Source: an uncultured Paracoccaceae bacterium
GTDB lineage: Bacteria > Pseudomonadota > Alphaproteobacteria > Rhodobacterales > Rhodobacteraceae
NCBI GenBank assembly: GCA_947502145.1
Contig: CANMYO010000005.1
Coordinates: forward strand, 1 to 64,000
DNA: 64,000 nt
Direction of reading: 5' to 3'
This document shows, piece after piece, positions 51,960-60,506 of the stretch. The notes under the pieces were generated by a model, which was given only the letters and a program-made list of their open reading frames with translations, was not told the DNA's origin and searched no databases. Both the position numbers and the translations under genes were made by a program. Within the stretch, counting starts at the first letter, position 1; every line of letters starts with the position of its first letter.

Positions 51960-52634
51960 ATGCGACGTGCTGACAGACTTATGCAAATCGTGCAGTTGCT
52001 GCGGGATGGCGCGCTGCACCGTGCTGGCGACATCGCGACAGTCACGGGCGTTTCGCTGCGCACGATCTACCGCGACATGGAAACGCTAGCCACATCCGGT
52101 GTCCCCATCGAAGGAGAGCGCGGGATCGGGTACCGGGTGACAGCTGCGATAACCCTGCCGCCGCTCAACCTGTCAATGACCGAAATAGAAGCCTTGCACC
52201 TTGGGCTGTCTGCTGTCGGAGAAACGGAAGATACTGAATTATCGCAAGCCGCGCGCAGTTTGCTGTCAAAGCTTGACGCGGTTCTTCCCGAAGATCGAAG
52301 CCGGGCACCCGACGGTTATGGCTTTGCGATTTATCCATTTGCTGACGCTGCACGTGGATTCCAGCATCTGCCGCTGATCCGGCAGGCGATCCGAACCCGT
52401 CAAAAATTGCGGATCGCGCTTAATGACAAACTCCGTACCGTACGTCCATTGCAGTTGGACTATTGGGGGCGTCTTTGGACCTGCGTGGTGTGGTGCGAGA
52501 CATCCCGCGATTTTGCAGAAGTGCGCGTTGACCAGATTACAGACATCGCAACGCTCCCCGGATTGTTCGTTGATGAAGACGGTAAATCGCTAAGAGATTT
52601 CAACGCAATGCGCGCCAAAACTCAGCAGGACTAA
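51960..52634 (+). CDS. YafY-type WYL-domain transcriptional regulator
   Basis: 224 residues. The N-terminal HTH_11-type winged helix (RADRLMQIVQLLRDGALHRAGD, then SLRTIYRDMETLATSGVP) and the WYL domain with its conserved region PLQLDYWGRLWTCVVWCETSRDF are complete. WYL domains often sense single-stranded nucleic acid or small ligands and control stress or defence genes. The ATG at 51960 was chosen by family alignment. The stop codon overlaps that of the convergent PhyH gene by 3 to 4 bases. Its target is unknown. Confidence 0.85.
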   Translation: MRRADRLMQIVQLLRDGALHRAGDIATVTGVSLRTIYRDMETLATSGVPIEGERGIGYRVTAAITLPPLNLSMTEIEALHLGLSAVGETEDTELSQAARSLLSKLDAVLPEDRSRAPDGYGFAIYPFADAARGFQHLPLIRQAIRTRQKLRIALNDKLRTVRPLQLDYWGRLWTCVVWCETSRDFAEVRVDQITDIATLPGLFVDEDGKSLRDFNAMRAKTQQD

Positions 52635-53350
52635 ACCCAATTCGCCGGGTCGATCATGGGGCGGAAATAGGCGATTGTTCGCGGTGTTGATCCGCCCTGC
52701 CAGGGGGCGACCCCGTGAATGAGATGGCGATGCATCAGCGTCGTCTCGCCCGGGCGCGCGACAACTTCAACCCGATCACAGCTTTCAAATACCCGGCGGC
52801 GTGCGGCCTGATAAATCTCCGTTACATCAACATCGCCATATTTGTCAGCGGGGATGCCAGCGAAAGCTTTTGCAAATGCAGCTTTGATGATGCGATGGCT
52901 TTCAGGCCAGACGACCAGCGGGCTTGAGGAAACGTTATTGAGCGGGAGACCCAGAATGAAACCGTGCGGTTCCCGCAAATGTCGGCGTTTGTCTTGTCCT
53001 TCCGGCAAAAGCCCGTCCAAATGCGCCGCATCCCTATCGCGTCGGAATCGGTGCGCAGCGTCACTTTCGGTGTCATCTTTGCCGGGATAACCGGGGTAGA
53101 CGATCGAGACCTGCGCAGGGTGCCACATATCGGGCAATTGAACGAGGTCGTCCCATGCACCGCACAAGGGCACGCCATCAATTGATCCATCGCTTTCATT
53201 TGGCAGGGCATCAACACCGACAAACCATGTTGCCCCGTGGCGACGCGTTTGCGTGTCAAGCTTCGCAACAGCCGCGGCAGCCGCCTGGGCCCATTTCAGC
53301 ACCCGGTCATCGTGGGGCAGAACAACATATCCTGCGGTTTCGAACGTCAC
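52631..53350 (-). CDS. PhyH-like Fe(II)/2-oxoglutarate oxygenase
   Basis: 239 residues, GTG start overlapping the tauE stop (GTGA). Iron ligands fit the family: H-x-D in DAAHLDGLLPEGQDK (near 138-140), distal His in MHRHLIHGVAPW and an Arg in PRTIAYFRP that could bind 2-oxoglutarate. The whole length shows PhyH-like spacing. An upstream extension of the frame exists only as a shadow of tauE. Because it is coupled to a TauE/SafE exporter, which typically exports sulfite or sulfoacetate, the substrate might be an organosulfonate; this is inference. It ends facing the WYL gene. Confidence 0.75.
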   Translation of the reverse strand: MTFETAGYVVLPHDDRVLKWAQAAAAAVAKLDTQTRRHGATWFVGVDALPNESDGSIDGVPLCGAWDDLVQLPDMWHPAQVSIVYPGYPGKDDTESDAAHRFRRDRDAAHLDGLLPEGQDKRRHLREPHGFILGLPLNNVSSSPLVVWPESHRIIKAAFAKAFAGIPADKYGDVDVTEIYQAARRRVFESCDRVEVVARPGETTLMHRHLIHGVAPWQGGSTPRTIAYFRPMIDPANWV

Positions 53351-54159
53351 AACAACACCCGTCGCAGCATATTGAGTGCGACAAGGATCAAGAAGACCCC
53401 GAAAACACGTTTTAGGGGGCCGGGATCCATGCGATGGGCCAATGCAGCGCCCCAGGGGGCGGTGATCAATGTCATTGTGATCACCAAGCCAAAGGCAACG
53501 ACATTCACCGACCCAACCGTCATCGGAGGAGCGACCCGCATTGGTGTCGCTAGGAACACAACGACTGCCGGAACGGCAATAATCACGCCAAAACCCGCCG
53601 CTGTCGCAACCGCGCGGTGTATGGGCACTGAAAAAGATGTCATCGCAGGAACACCAAACGACCCGCCGCCGATCCCCATGAGAACCGACAGGAAACCAAG
53701 CATTGGTGAAAGGGCCAGACGCAGCCCGCCAGTCGGCATGGCTAGACCAATCCGCCAGCTCGACCGTCCAAAGGTCATATAAAGTCCGACAAGGATCGCA
53801 AGCCCACCAAAAATGGCCTGCAAAGCAACGGACCGCAGCTGGGTCGCGGTGAAAACGCCAATAATTGCACCAAGGATGATCCCCGGCGCCCAGCTCTGCA
53901 GGATATCCCAATCAACCGCACCTTTCTTGTTGTGCGAATGGGCCGACCTGACGGATGTCACGATGATGGTTGCCAGAGATGTCGCAAGGCACATCTGCAT
54001 CAACTGATCGCTGGCATAGCCAAGGACCGAAAAGGCATAGAAAAATGCAGGCACAAGGACGATACCGCCGCCGACTCCCAGCAACCCAGCCAGCACCCCC
54101 GCAACTGCTCCGATGAAAAGTACAAGCGCCGACATCGCGACAAGCACACCCAGATCCAT
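53347..54159 (-). CDS. TauE/SafE family sulfite/sulfonate exporter
   Basis: 270 residues with seven to eight membrane segments. MSALVLFIGAVAGVLAGLLGVGGGIVLVP with its GVGGG motif and the second repeat PMLGFLSVLMGIGGGSFGVPAM are the two hallmarks of the TauE/SafE family. Members export sulfite or sulfoacetate after sulfonate breakdown. The start ATG overlaps the dusA stop (TGATG) and the end overlaps the PhyH start by 4 bases, so dusA-tauE-phyH form an operon. A sulfonate catabolic cassette lies 1.3 kb away. Confidence 0.88.
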   Translation of the reverse strand: MDLGVLVAMSALVLFIGAVAGVLAGLLGVGGGIVLVPAFFYAFSVLGYASDQLMQMCLATSLATIIVTSVRSAHSHNKKGAVDWDILQSWAPGIILGAIIGVFTATQLRSVALQAIFGGLAILVGLYMTFGRSSWRIGLAMPTGGLRLALSPMLGFLSVLMGIGGGSFGVPAMTSFSVPIHRAVATAAGFGVIIAVPAVVVFLATPMRVAPPMTVGSVNVVAFGLVITMTLITAPWGAALAHRMDPGPLKRVFGVFLILVALNMLRRVLL

Positions 54160-55181
54160 CAGGCGGCCCTTGCGGTGATCTGCGACAGTGCTGCAAGTAC
54201 AACGTCCGTACTCGCATCCTCGCGATGCGCGTTTTCAGACAAGTGCCTGCGCCAATTGCGCGCGCCCGGTCGCCCCTGAAACAGGCCCAGCATGTGGCGC
54301 GTCACGTGATGCAGCCGCCCCCCCGAGGCGACGTGGTTGGCAATATAAGGCAGCATCAAGTGCACGACCTCTTCAGGGGTGCGGATCAACCCGCCGCCAA
54401 AAATCCGTCCATCCGCGTTCAGCAATACTTCTGCCGGGGTGTGATAGGCGGCACGGCCGATCATCACACCATCCATACCCTCAGCCAGGAACGCCTCCGC
54501 TTCGTCCAGGCTGTTCACCCCACCGTTCACAGACAGGTGCAAATGCGGGAACATCGCTTTCATTTGCTGCACCAGCGCATAATCAAGTGGTGGAACATCG
54601 CGGTTTTCCTTCGGGCTTAGCCCTTGCAGCCACGCCTTGCGCGCATGGATCGCGAAACGATCGACGCCAGCAGCAGAGACCTGCGCGATGAAGTCAGGCA
54701 AAATGTCGCCCGGTTCCTGATCGTCTACGCCAATGCGACATTTCACCGTTACGGGTACTTTGACGACGTTGCGCATGGCAGCGACACATTCAGCGACGAG
54801 CGCGGGTGTTTCCATGAGCACAGCGCCGAAAAACCCCGACTGAACCCGATCCGAAGGACATCCGCAGTTGAGATTGATTTCATCATAACCAAAGTCTTCG
54901 GCGATCTGCGCCGCTTGCGCCAACTGCCCGGGATTTGATCCCCCCAGTTGCAGGGCGACCGGGTGCTCCGTGGCGTCAAAGCCCAGCAACCTGTCCCGAT
55001 CGCCATGAATCACTGCCGGAGCAGTGACCATCTCGGTGTAAAGCAGGGTATGTTCCGTCATGAGGCGGTGGAAATAGCGACAATGCCGATCCGTCCAATC
55101 CATCATCGGCGCGACGGAAAAACGCGCAGCACGCCGCGCGTCGGATAATCCTGAATTTTCTTGGCTTTTGGGATTCGCCAT
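54159..55181 (-). CDS. dusA: tRNA-dihydrouridine(20/20a) synthase DusA
   Basis: 340 residues, FMN enzyme reducing uridine 20/20a in the tRNA D loop. FSVAPMMDWTDRHCRYFHRL (near residues 20-40) is the DusA start; LNCGCPSDRVQSGFFGAVLM has the catalytic Cys, FAIHARKAWLQGLSPKENRD matches the FMN/tRNA-binding site specific to DusA. Complete and normal in length. The ATG at 55181 follows no strong ribosome-binding site; the 26 upstream codons are not family-like. It leads the dusA-tauE-phyH operon. Confidence 0.95.
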   Translation of the reverse strand: MANPKSQENSGLSDARRAARFSVAPMMDWTDRHCRYFHRLMTEHTLLYTEMVTAPAVIHGDRDRLLGFDATEHPVALQLGGSNPGQLAQAAQIAEDFGYDEINLNCGCPSDRVQSGFFGAVLMETPALVAECVAAMRNVVKVPVTVKCRIGVDDQEPGDILPDFIAQVSAAGVDRFAIHARKAWLQGLSPKENRDVPPLDYALVQQMKAMFPHLHLSVNGGVNSLDEAEAFLAEGMDGVMIGRAAYHTPAEVLLNADGRIFGGGLIRTPEEVVHLMLPYIANHVASGGRLHHVTRHMLGLFQGRPGARNWRRHLSENAHREDASTDVVLAALSQITARAA

Positions 55182-55443
55182 ATTGCGCGTTTTCTCGTTG
55201 TTTATCCGGTCTCTCGATGCGGTGGAGCAGCAGGTCACTCTAACGGCGCCGTGTAGCACCTCTCTTGCCCCGATTTCCAGTACTCCGGTTGTTACGACAC
55301 AGAATTTCGTTAGGCGTCATCGGCGCTCAGCGAAACCCCAACGAACGGCGAATTGCAGGCATTGCGTTCATCCGGCCCAGAGTCTTTCAGGCCACAAGGT
55401 CGTGTATCCCAAGCCGCCGTCTGGCTACGGCAAAGCGCAAAAT

Positions 55444-56526
55444 TCAAAGGAGAACCGCCTGCCCCGTCCGCGCGCTTTCCTGTGCCGCCATTCCCATCGC
55501 AACCGCGCGCGCGCCGTCATCAAGGGTGACCTCAACCTCGCCAGCATTGCGGATGACCGCGTTGAACCGCTGATGTTGATAAAACGTGGACCCGTTGTGA
55601 TCCCCGGCAGCAAGCAGCGCCGGATCAACGGGAATGTCCATGCGTTGGGGCCCTTTGGGTGATCGGGGAGAGATAACCAGCTGGGGCAAGGGCGCCGGAC
55701 CAAGTGTCGCAGGCCAGAACCGCCCCGGGCCGGGCACATGGCAGGCAATCTTGCCATCCGGACCGACAGCGTGAATTTCTTCCTGATACTCCGATCCTTC
55801 AGCGAACATGCAAAGTTCGAGCATTGCACGGGCCCCGCTCTCGAAGTCGAGGATAACATAACCGTTGTCCCAGATGTCGGATGTCTTGCCATCGTAGACT
55901 TCATCCTTGTGATTCAGCGTCTGTCCGGCGCTGGCCATCACCCGAATGGGTTCGGATTTGAGGATAAGGCGCATCAGATCAAAGAAATGGCAACATTTCT
56001 CAACCAGCGTACCGCCCGTGTTTGCATTGAACCGGTTCCAGTCGCCAATCTTTGGCAGGAAAGGAAAGCGATGCTCGCGCACCGTCAGCATTGAAATTCC
56101 ACCAGTTGCGTCCTCGGCCCGGGCGATCAGCGCTGCGACCGGGGGCATGTAACGATACTCCATCGCCACCCAGACCGGCGCGCCATAGCTTTCGGCAAAC
56201 GACTTTATCTGCGCTGCGTCATTTGGATTGGTGTAAAGCGGCTTTTCACACAAGATCGGCAAGGTGCGTTTTGCTGAAATCTGCATCAATTGGCTGGCAT
56301 GCAGATGGTTCGGGCTGACGATGACAATGGCATCAAGTTGCTCATGCGCCAACAGCGCATCAATGCTATTGGCAATATGCGCACCGCCTGCAAGTTCCGC
56401 CGCGGATTGGGCCAGTTCAGCAACCGGGTCGTAAACGACCGAGATGCGCGTATCAGGCAGCAACTTGATATTTTGGATATGTTCGCGGCCCATCATGCCA
56501 CACCCGATAAGCCCGTAGTGGACCAT
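55444..56526 (-). CDS. Gfo/Idh/MocA family protein, candidate NAD-dependent sulfoquinovosidase (GH188-like)
   Basis: 360 residues. N-terminal Rossmann domain (YGLIGCGMMGREHIQNI), the family lysine in PILCEKPLYTNP, and a C-terminal domain with MEYRYMPPVAAL and GGTLVEKCCHFFDLMRLIL. All motifs are intact. Some members of this superfamily are NAD-dependent glycosidases that release sulfoquinovose from its glycosides; this one lies 2 bases after a GntR gene and divergent from a sulfonate monooxygenase, as such enzymes do. Alternatively it is a sugar or inositol dehydrogenase. Family call is firm; the sulfoquinovosidase idea is inference from context. Confidence 0.8.
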   Translation of the reverse strand: MVHYGLIGCGMMGREHIQNIKLLPDTRISVVYDPVAELAQSAAELAGGAHIANSIDALLAHEQLDAIVIVSPNHLHASQLMQISAKRTLPILCEKPLYTNPNDAAQIKSFAESYGAPVWVAMEYRYMPPVAALIARAEDATGGISMLTVREHRFPFLPKIGDWNRFNANTGGTLVEKCCHFFDLMRLILKSEPIRVMASAGQTLNHKDEVYDGKTSDIWDNGYVILDFESGARAMLELCMFAEGSEYQEEIHAVGPDGKIACHVPGPGRFWPATLGPAPLPQLVISPRSPKGPQRMDIPVDPALLAAGDHNGSTFYQHQRFNAVIRNAGEVEVTLDDGARAVAMGMAAQESARTGQAVLL

Positions 56527-56528
56527 GC

Positions 56529-57236
56529 CTAACCCTTCCCCATGCGCGACACGTAACGTGCCTTGTTGTTGTCAAACCAAGTCCGCGAAAATTCGACCGG
56601 ATCGCCCTCTGATGACCAGCTTACCCGCTCAATAAATCCAACCGGAACACGTGCCCTCAGGTGAAAGGTGGCCGGCGTCCAGCGAGGAAGACCAGCAACC
56701 CCGATCCGATCTTCGACAGATGCAATCAGCACGCCAAGTTCGTCGCGATAAAACTGGTAAAGGCTATCGGACAGGTCTGACGCGGAAATCCTTTCGCGGT
56801 AAGCACCATCGAGCCAGATTTCCTCAAGCGCCATGACGTCATCATCAAGAAACCGGAGCCGCCGAATGCGGTGACCATCTTCTGATTGACCAAACCGTGG
56901 TGCGTCGTTTGGCTTTGCCATTCTGCTGACTGATAAAACTTTGGCGGTGGGCAGCCCGCCGCCCTTGACCTTTTCGAGCCGAAAGAAGCTGTAGATGCTT
57001 TTCACGTCCGGCCGGTGGCGGACATAGTTGCCTGACCCTTGCACACGGCTCAGCATACCGTTCTCTTCGAGATGGGCGAGCGATTTGCGCAACGTCCCCA
57101 CCGAGATACCAAGATCCGCGGCCATCTCGCGTTCCGGCGGCAGGCGCGCGCCATCTTGTAAATGCCCGGCCGCAATTTCGCGGATCAACATCTCGCTGAC
57201 AGCAATGTATTTTGGCAATGCCGAGGCAACGGCCAT
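56529..57236 (-). CDS. GntR-family regulator with UTRA effector domain
   Basis: 235 residues. Helix-turn-helix (REIAAGHLQDGARLPPEREM, then DLGISVGTLRKSLAHLEENG) followed by a UTRA ligand-binding domain of the HutC subfamily, ending KARYVSRMGKG. UTRA domains typically bind sugar or amino-acid-like effectors. The start at 57236 has GAGGGGTGCGAA upstream. The gene directly precedes the Gfo/Idh/MocA gene and is divergent from the monooxygenase gene, so it most likely represses the cassette until the substrate appears. Confidence 0.9.
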   Translation of the reverse strand: MAVASALPKYIAVSEMLIREIAAGHLQDGARLPPEREMAADLGISVGTLRKSLAHLEENGMLSRVQGSGNYVRHRPDVKSIYSFFRLEKVKGGGLPTAKVLSVSRMAKPNDAPRFGQSEDGHRIRRLRFLDDDVMALEEIWLDGAYRERISASDLSDSLYQFYRDELGVLIASVEDRIGVAGLPRWTPATFHLRARVPVGFIERVSWSSEGDPVEFSRTWFDNNKARYVSRMGKG

Positions 57237-57265
57237 TTCGCACCCCTCCCCCGGGATTGCATATT

Positions 57266-57281
57266 GATACACTATTGTTTC
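57266..57281. promoter_or_regulatory. Possible GntR operator between the divergent cassettes
   Basis: GATACA-CTAT-TGTTTC is a 6-bp inverted repeat with one mismatch, in the 97-base AT-rich gap between the GntR gene and the monooxygenase gene. It is the only clear dyad there and is a reasonable operator for the adjacent regulator. Confidence 0.35.
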
Positions 57282-57333
57282 ACTCAATTTCCCGTGCTAC
57301 GCAAGCCCAAACTCAGCATCCTTCGGGGGAAAA

Positions 57334-58494
57334 ATGGACCAGGTTGTTCCTATCACCAGCAGCGATCTAGATGGGGCGGAAGTGTCCTGGTTTTCAGCGC
57401 TTTGCTCTGACGACTATCAGTTTCTGGGGGTTCCCGACGGAGACCTCAGGTCATCCTGGAACCATTGCCGCGATATCGCCCTAGAGGCTGAAAAACAGGG
57501 GTTCCGCAATATTCTTGCACCATCGTCTTTTCAAGTCGGGCAAGACACATTGTCCTTTGTCGCCGGCATGGCGCCACTGACAGACAGGATCAATTTTCTC
57601 GCAGCCATTCGATGTGGCGAGATGCAGCCCATCATGTTGGCACGAACGGTTGCGACGCTCGATCACATGCTGAAAGGCCGCCTTACGCTGAATGTCATCT
57701 CATCGGATTTCCCAGGTGAAAAGGCACCTTCACCTTACCGCTACAAGCGCAGCCATGAGGTGGTGCAAATTCTGCGGCAGGCCTGGACTCAGGAAGAAAT
57801 CAATCACGATGGCGAGATATACCAATTTGCGAATGTTCCGACTGATCCCGCACGACCCTATCAGCAAAACGGCGGTCCGCTGCTGTACTTTGGCGGGTAT
57901 TCACCGGATGCTTTGGAACTGTGCGGCGCGCAGTGTGACGTCTACCTGATGTGGCCCGAGACTCAGGACCAATTGGCCCAACGCATGAAAGACGTGCATG
58001 AACGCGCCGCCGCGCACGGGCGCACGCTCGATTACGGTCTGCGGGTGCATATGATCGTGCGCGATACCGAGGCGGAGGCAAAGGAATATGCCGACTACAT
58101 CGCCTCCAGGCTGGACGATGAATACGGCAAATTGATCCGCGACCGCGCCCATGACAGTATTTCGCTTGGCGTTGCGCATCAGGCGCGCGCACGGGCGCTT
58201 GCCGATCAATACGGCTATACTGAGCCTGGCCTTTGGACCGGGGTTGGACGCGCGCGTTCAGGCTGTGGCGCGGCTTTGGTTGGCTCGACTGATCAGGTGC
58301 TCAGCAAAATTGAGGCTTACAAAAAGATGGGCATTCGTGCATTCATCTTCTCTGGTTATCCGCATATCGAAGAAGCGCGACACTTTGGCGCTCGGGTATT
58401 GCCGGAACTGAAAACCGTCTCGCTACCGCATGCCTATGGTCGCGTGCCGTCCGAAACGCCAATGACGCCACTGGGTGCAGGAGAACGCCGCTAA
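57334..58494 (+). CDS. FMNH2-dependent sulfonate monooxygenase (LLM class), candidate sulfoquinovose monooxygenase (SmoC-like)
   Basis: 386 residues, bacterial luciferase-like TIM barrel. VSWFSALCSDDYQFLGVPDG near the start, INFLAAIRCGEMQPIMLART, HMLKGRLTLNVISSD and PLLYFGGYSPDAL match SsuD-type alkanesulfonate monooxygenases. Such enzymes use FMNH2 and oxygen to break the C-S bond and release sulfite. The adjacent aldo/keto reductase and flavin reductase fit the sulfoquinovose SMO route rather than taurine or alkanesulfonate use. There is no SsuABC transporter next to it. It directly abuts the reductase gene. Confidence 0.82.
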   Translation: MDQVVPITSSDLDGAEVSWFSALCSDDYQFLGVPDGDLRSSWNHCRDIALEAEKQGFRNILAPSSFQVGQDTLSFVAGMAPLTDRINFLAAIRCGEMQPIMLARTVATLDHMLKGRLTLNVISSDFPGEKAPSPYRYKRSHEVVQILRQAWTQEEINHDGEIYQFANVPTDPARPYQQNGGPLLYFGGYSPDALELCGAQCDVYLMWPETQDQLAQRMKDVHERAAAHGRTLDYGLRVHMIVRDTEAEAKEYADYIASRLDDEYGKLIRDRAHDSISLGVAHQARARALADQYGYTEPGLWTGVGRARSGCGAALVGSTDQVLSKIEAYKKMGIRAFIFSGYPHIEEARHFGARVLPELKTVSLPHAYGRVPSETPMTPLGAGERR

Positions 58495-59391
58495 ATGAAC
58501 CGCACATCGATTACCGATTCCCTTTCCTTTAGCCAGATCGTCTATGGCATGTGGCGCATTGGCGACGACAGCGACACATCCGCGGGCCATGTTCAGGCCA
58601 AGATCGAGGCATGCCTTGAGCAAGGTATCACAACCATGGATCAGGCCGACATCTACGGCGGATACGAAGCCGAAGAAATTCTGGGCAATGCGCTTAAGGC
58701 ATCCCCTGCCCTGAAGGACCAGATCGAGGTCGTGACCAAATGCGACATTGTCGCACCAGCCGGGCGGCATAGCGCCGCACGGGTCAAGTATTACGACACC
58801 AGCCGCACACATATTATGACCTCGGTAGATCATTCACTTCGGCTGATGAACATCGACAAGATTGATATGTTGCTGGTGCACCGCCCTGATCCCATGATGG
58901 ACCATCACGAAACGGGTGCGGTGCTTGATGAGCTTGTCGCCTCTGGCAAAGTGCGCGCGGTTGGCGTTTCAAACTTCAAATTGCACGACTGGACTTTGCT
59001 GCAGTCAGCGATGAGAACGCGGCTGTCCACCAATCAGATTGAATTGAGCCTTGCCGCGCATCAGGGTTTCACAAATGGTGATGTTGCGTTTCTGCAAGAA
59101 CGGGACATACCGATCATGGCCTGGTCACCGTTGGGGGGTGGCAGCCTTGTCAGTGGCGAAGGGCATGCCGCGCTGCGTACTGCGATGGCAGGTATCGCAC
59201 AGGACACCGGCACGGACCTTGCAGCCGTGGCCTGCGCCTGGCTTCTTACACATCCTGCAAAAATTATGCCCGTCATGGGCACCAACAACATTGACCGTAT
59301 CAAGACACTTTCTGATGCGCAGAAAATCAACATGGACCGGCAAACGTGGTTTGAACTTTACACCGCTGCCCTTGGAACGGAGGTTCCGTAA
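58495..59391 (+). CDS. Aldo/keto reductase, candidate 6-oxo-glucose reductase (SmoB-like)
   Basis: 298 residues. The catalytic tetrad is visible: Asp and Tyr in DQADIYGGYEAEEI, Lys in VVTKCD, His in LLVHRPDP. Nucleotide contacts are in the second half (AWSPLGGGSL, MPVMGTNNIDRIKTL). It belongs to the YdhF-like aldo/keto reductases. In the SMO pathway such an enzyme turns the 6-aldehyde left by the monooxygenase into glucose. It starts one base after the monooxygenase stop and shares a base with the flavin reductase start. Function is inferred from that tight arrangement. Confidence 0.82.
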   Translation: MNRTSITDSLSFSQIVYGMWRIGDDSDTSAGHVQAKIEACLEQGITTMDQADIYGGYEAEEILGNALKASPALKDQIEVVTKCDIVAPAGRHSAARVKYYDTSRTHIMTSVDHSLRLMNIDKIDMLLVHRPDPMMDHHETGAVLDELVASGKVRAVGVSNFKLHDWTLLQSAMRTRLSTNQIELSLAAHQGFTNGDVAFLQERDIPIMAWSPLGGGSLVSGEGHAALRTAMAGIAQDTGTDLAAVACAWLLTHPAKIMPVMGTNNIDRIKTLSDAQKINMDRQTWFELYTAALGTEVP

Positions 59392-59894
59392 TGGAAGCCG
59401 GAACACTTGCAACATTTGATCCCGCCAGTGACGCAGACAGTTTTCGCGGCGCACTTGGTACCTTCGTGACCGGTGTGACGGTTGTAACAACCGATAGCCC
59501 CGAGGGTCCGGTAGCCATTGTCGCCAACAGCTTTGCATCGGTTTCGCTCGACCCACCCCTCGTATTGTGGTCGCCCGCCAAGGCCTCCAAGCGGTTCGAG
59601 CACTTCGCCGGTTCGCGGCGTTTTGCTGTTCATGTGTTGTCCGCAGACCAACGCGATGTTTGCGCGGCGATCGTGAAATCAAAGACGGCGATCAAGGACA
59701 TACCCACCCATCAATCTCACTGCGGAATGCCAATCATCGAAAACGCTCTCGCAACCTTTGAATGCAATCTGCATGCGACACATGATGCGGGCGATCATGT
59801 AATTGTAGTGGGTCTTGTCACCAAGGCACACCATGTTGGTGGCAACCCACTCGTTTTTCATGCCGGTCAATATGGTGAGTTCAAAGTGACCTGA
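59391..59894 (+). CDS. Flavin reductase (SmoA-like partner of the monooxygenase)
   Basis: 167 residues of the DIM6/NTAB flavin reductase family: FRGALGTFVTGVTVVTTDSP, then NSFASVSLDPPLVLWSPAKASK and a conserved-type FAVHVLSADQRDVC. It would reduce FMN with NAD(P)H and supply FMNH2 to the monooxygenase two genes upstream. The ATG shares its first base with the aldo/keto reductase stop (TAATG), so the three genes form one operon. Length is normal. Confidence 0.9.
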   Translation: MEAGTLATFDPASDADSFRGALGTFVTGVTVVTTDSPEGPVAIVANSFASVSLDPPLVLWSPAKASKRFEHFAGSRRFAVHVLSADQRDVCAAIVKSKTAIKDIPTHQSHCGMPIIENALATFECNLHATHDAGDHVIVVGLVTKAHHVGGNPLVFHAGQYGEFKVT

Positions 59895-60002
59895 CTGAAA
59901 AGCCTGGCGCAGATTGCCGTCCGCGGCGCGTTGGCGTTTGCGCACGATCGGAGATGATCATTGCGCCGTCCGAACGTGAATTCTGTTGCCAGCCCCCCAA
60001 GC

Positions 60003-60506
60003 TCAGAAGCGGCGCAATTGATAATGCGAAACAATTTCGCCGATGACGCCCTGCAAGGTCTGGTCAATATCGACGGTAAATGAGCTTTCATCAGCACCGG
60101 GCACTTCAAGCGTTGAAAGCTGGCTGTCCAGCAGGGCCGGCGGCATAAAGTGATCCTTTCGCCGCGCCATCCGCGCCGCAATAACCTCGCGACTGCCATG
60201 CAGCAGGATAAAGCTGACATCGCCGCCTGCCGCATCACGGATCAGATCACGATAGCTGCGGCGCAGGGCCGAACAACCAATCACCAACGGTAAATCGCGG
60301 TCATAAAACGCCCGCCCGATCCGTTCCAGCCAAGGTGCACGATCCGCATCTGTCAACGGCGTACCTGCTGTCATCTTTGCAACGTTGATCGCGGGGTGCA
60401 GGTCATCACCATCTACATACTCAGCACCAATCAAAGCTGCGAAACCCGCCCCTACAGAGGATTTCCCGGAGCCAGAAACGCCCATGATGACGAAACGACC
60501 ACTCAC
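60003..60506 (-). CDS. gntK: Gluconokinase
   Basis: 167 residues. Phosphorylates D-gluconate to 6-phosphogluconate. P-loop MGVSGSGKSSVGAGFA near the start, then YVDGDDLHPAINVAKM with the substrate-contact residues, CSALRRSYRDLIR and the lid region ARMARRKDHFMP. Length is standard for GntK. The GTG start at 60506 overlaps the idnO stop (GTGA), so the two are cotranslated. Confidence 0.93.
   Translation of the reverse strand: MSGRFVIMGVSGSGKSSVGAGFAALIGAEYVDGDDLHPAINVAKMTAGTPLTDADRAPWLERIGRAFYDRDLPLVIGCSALRRSYRDLIRDAAGGDVSFILLHGSREVIAARMARRKDHFMPPALLDSQLSTLEVPGADESSFTVDIDQTLQGVIGEIVSHYQLRRF

Noticed and set aside
52631-53911. 426-codon version of the PhyH gene
   Set aside because: The upstream half is a shadow of tauE; GTG at 53350 overlapping the tauE stop is the natural start.
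57334-58494. Bioluminescence luciferase
   Set aside because: Luciferase-like fold but SsuD-class motifs and a flavin reductase/aldo-keto reductase partner; no lux genes.
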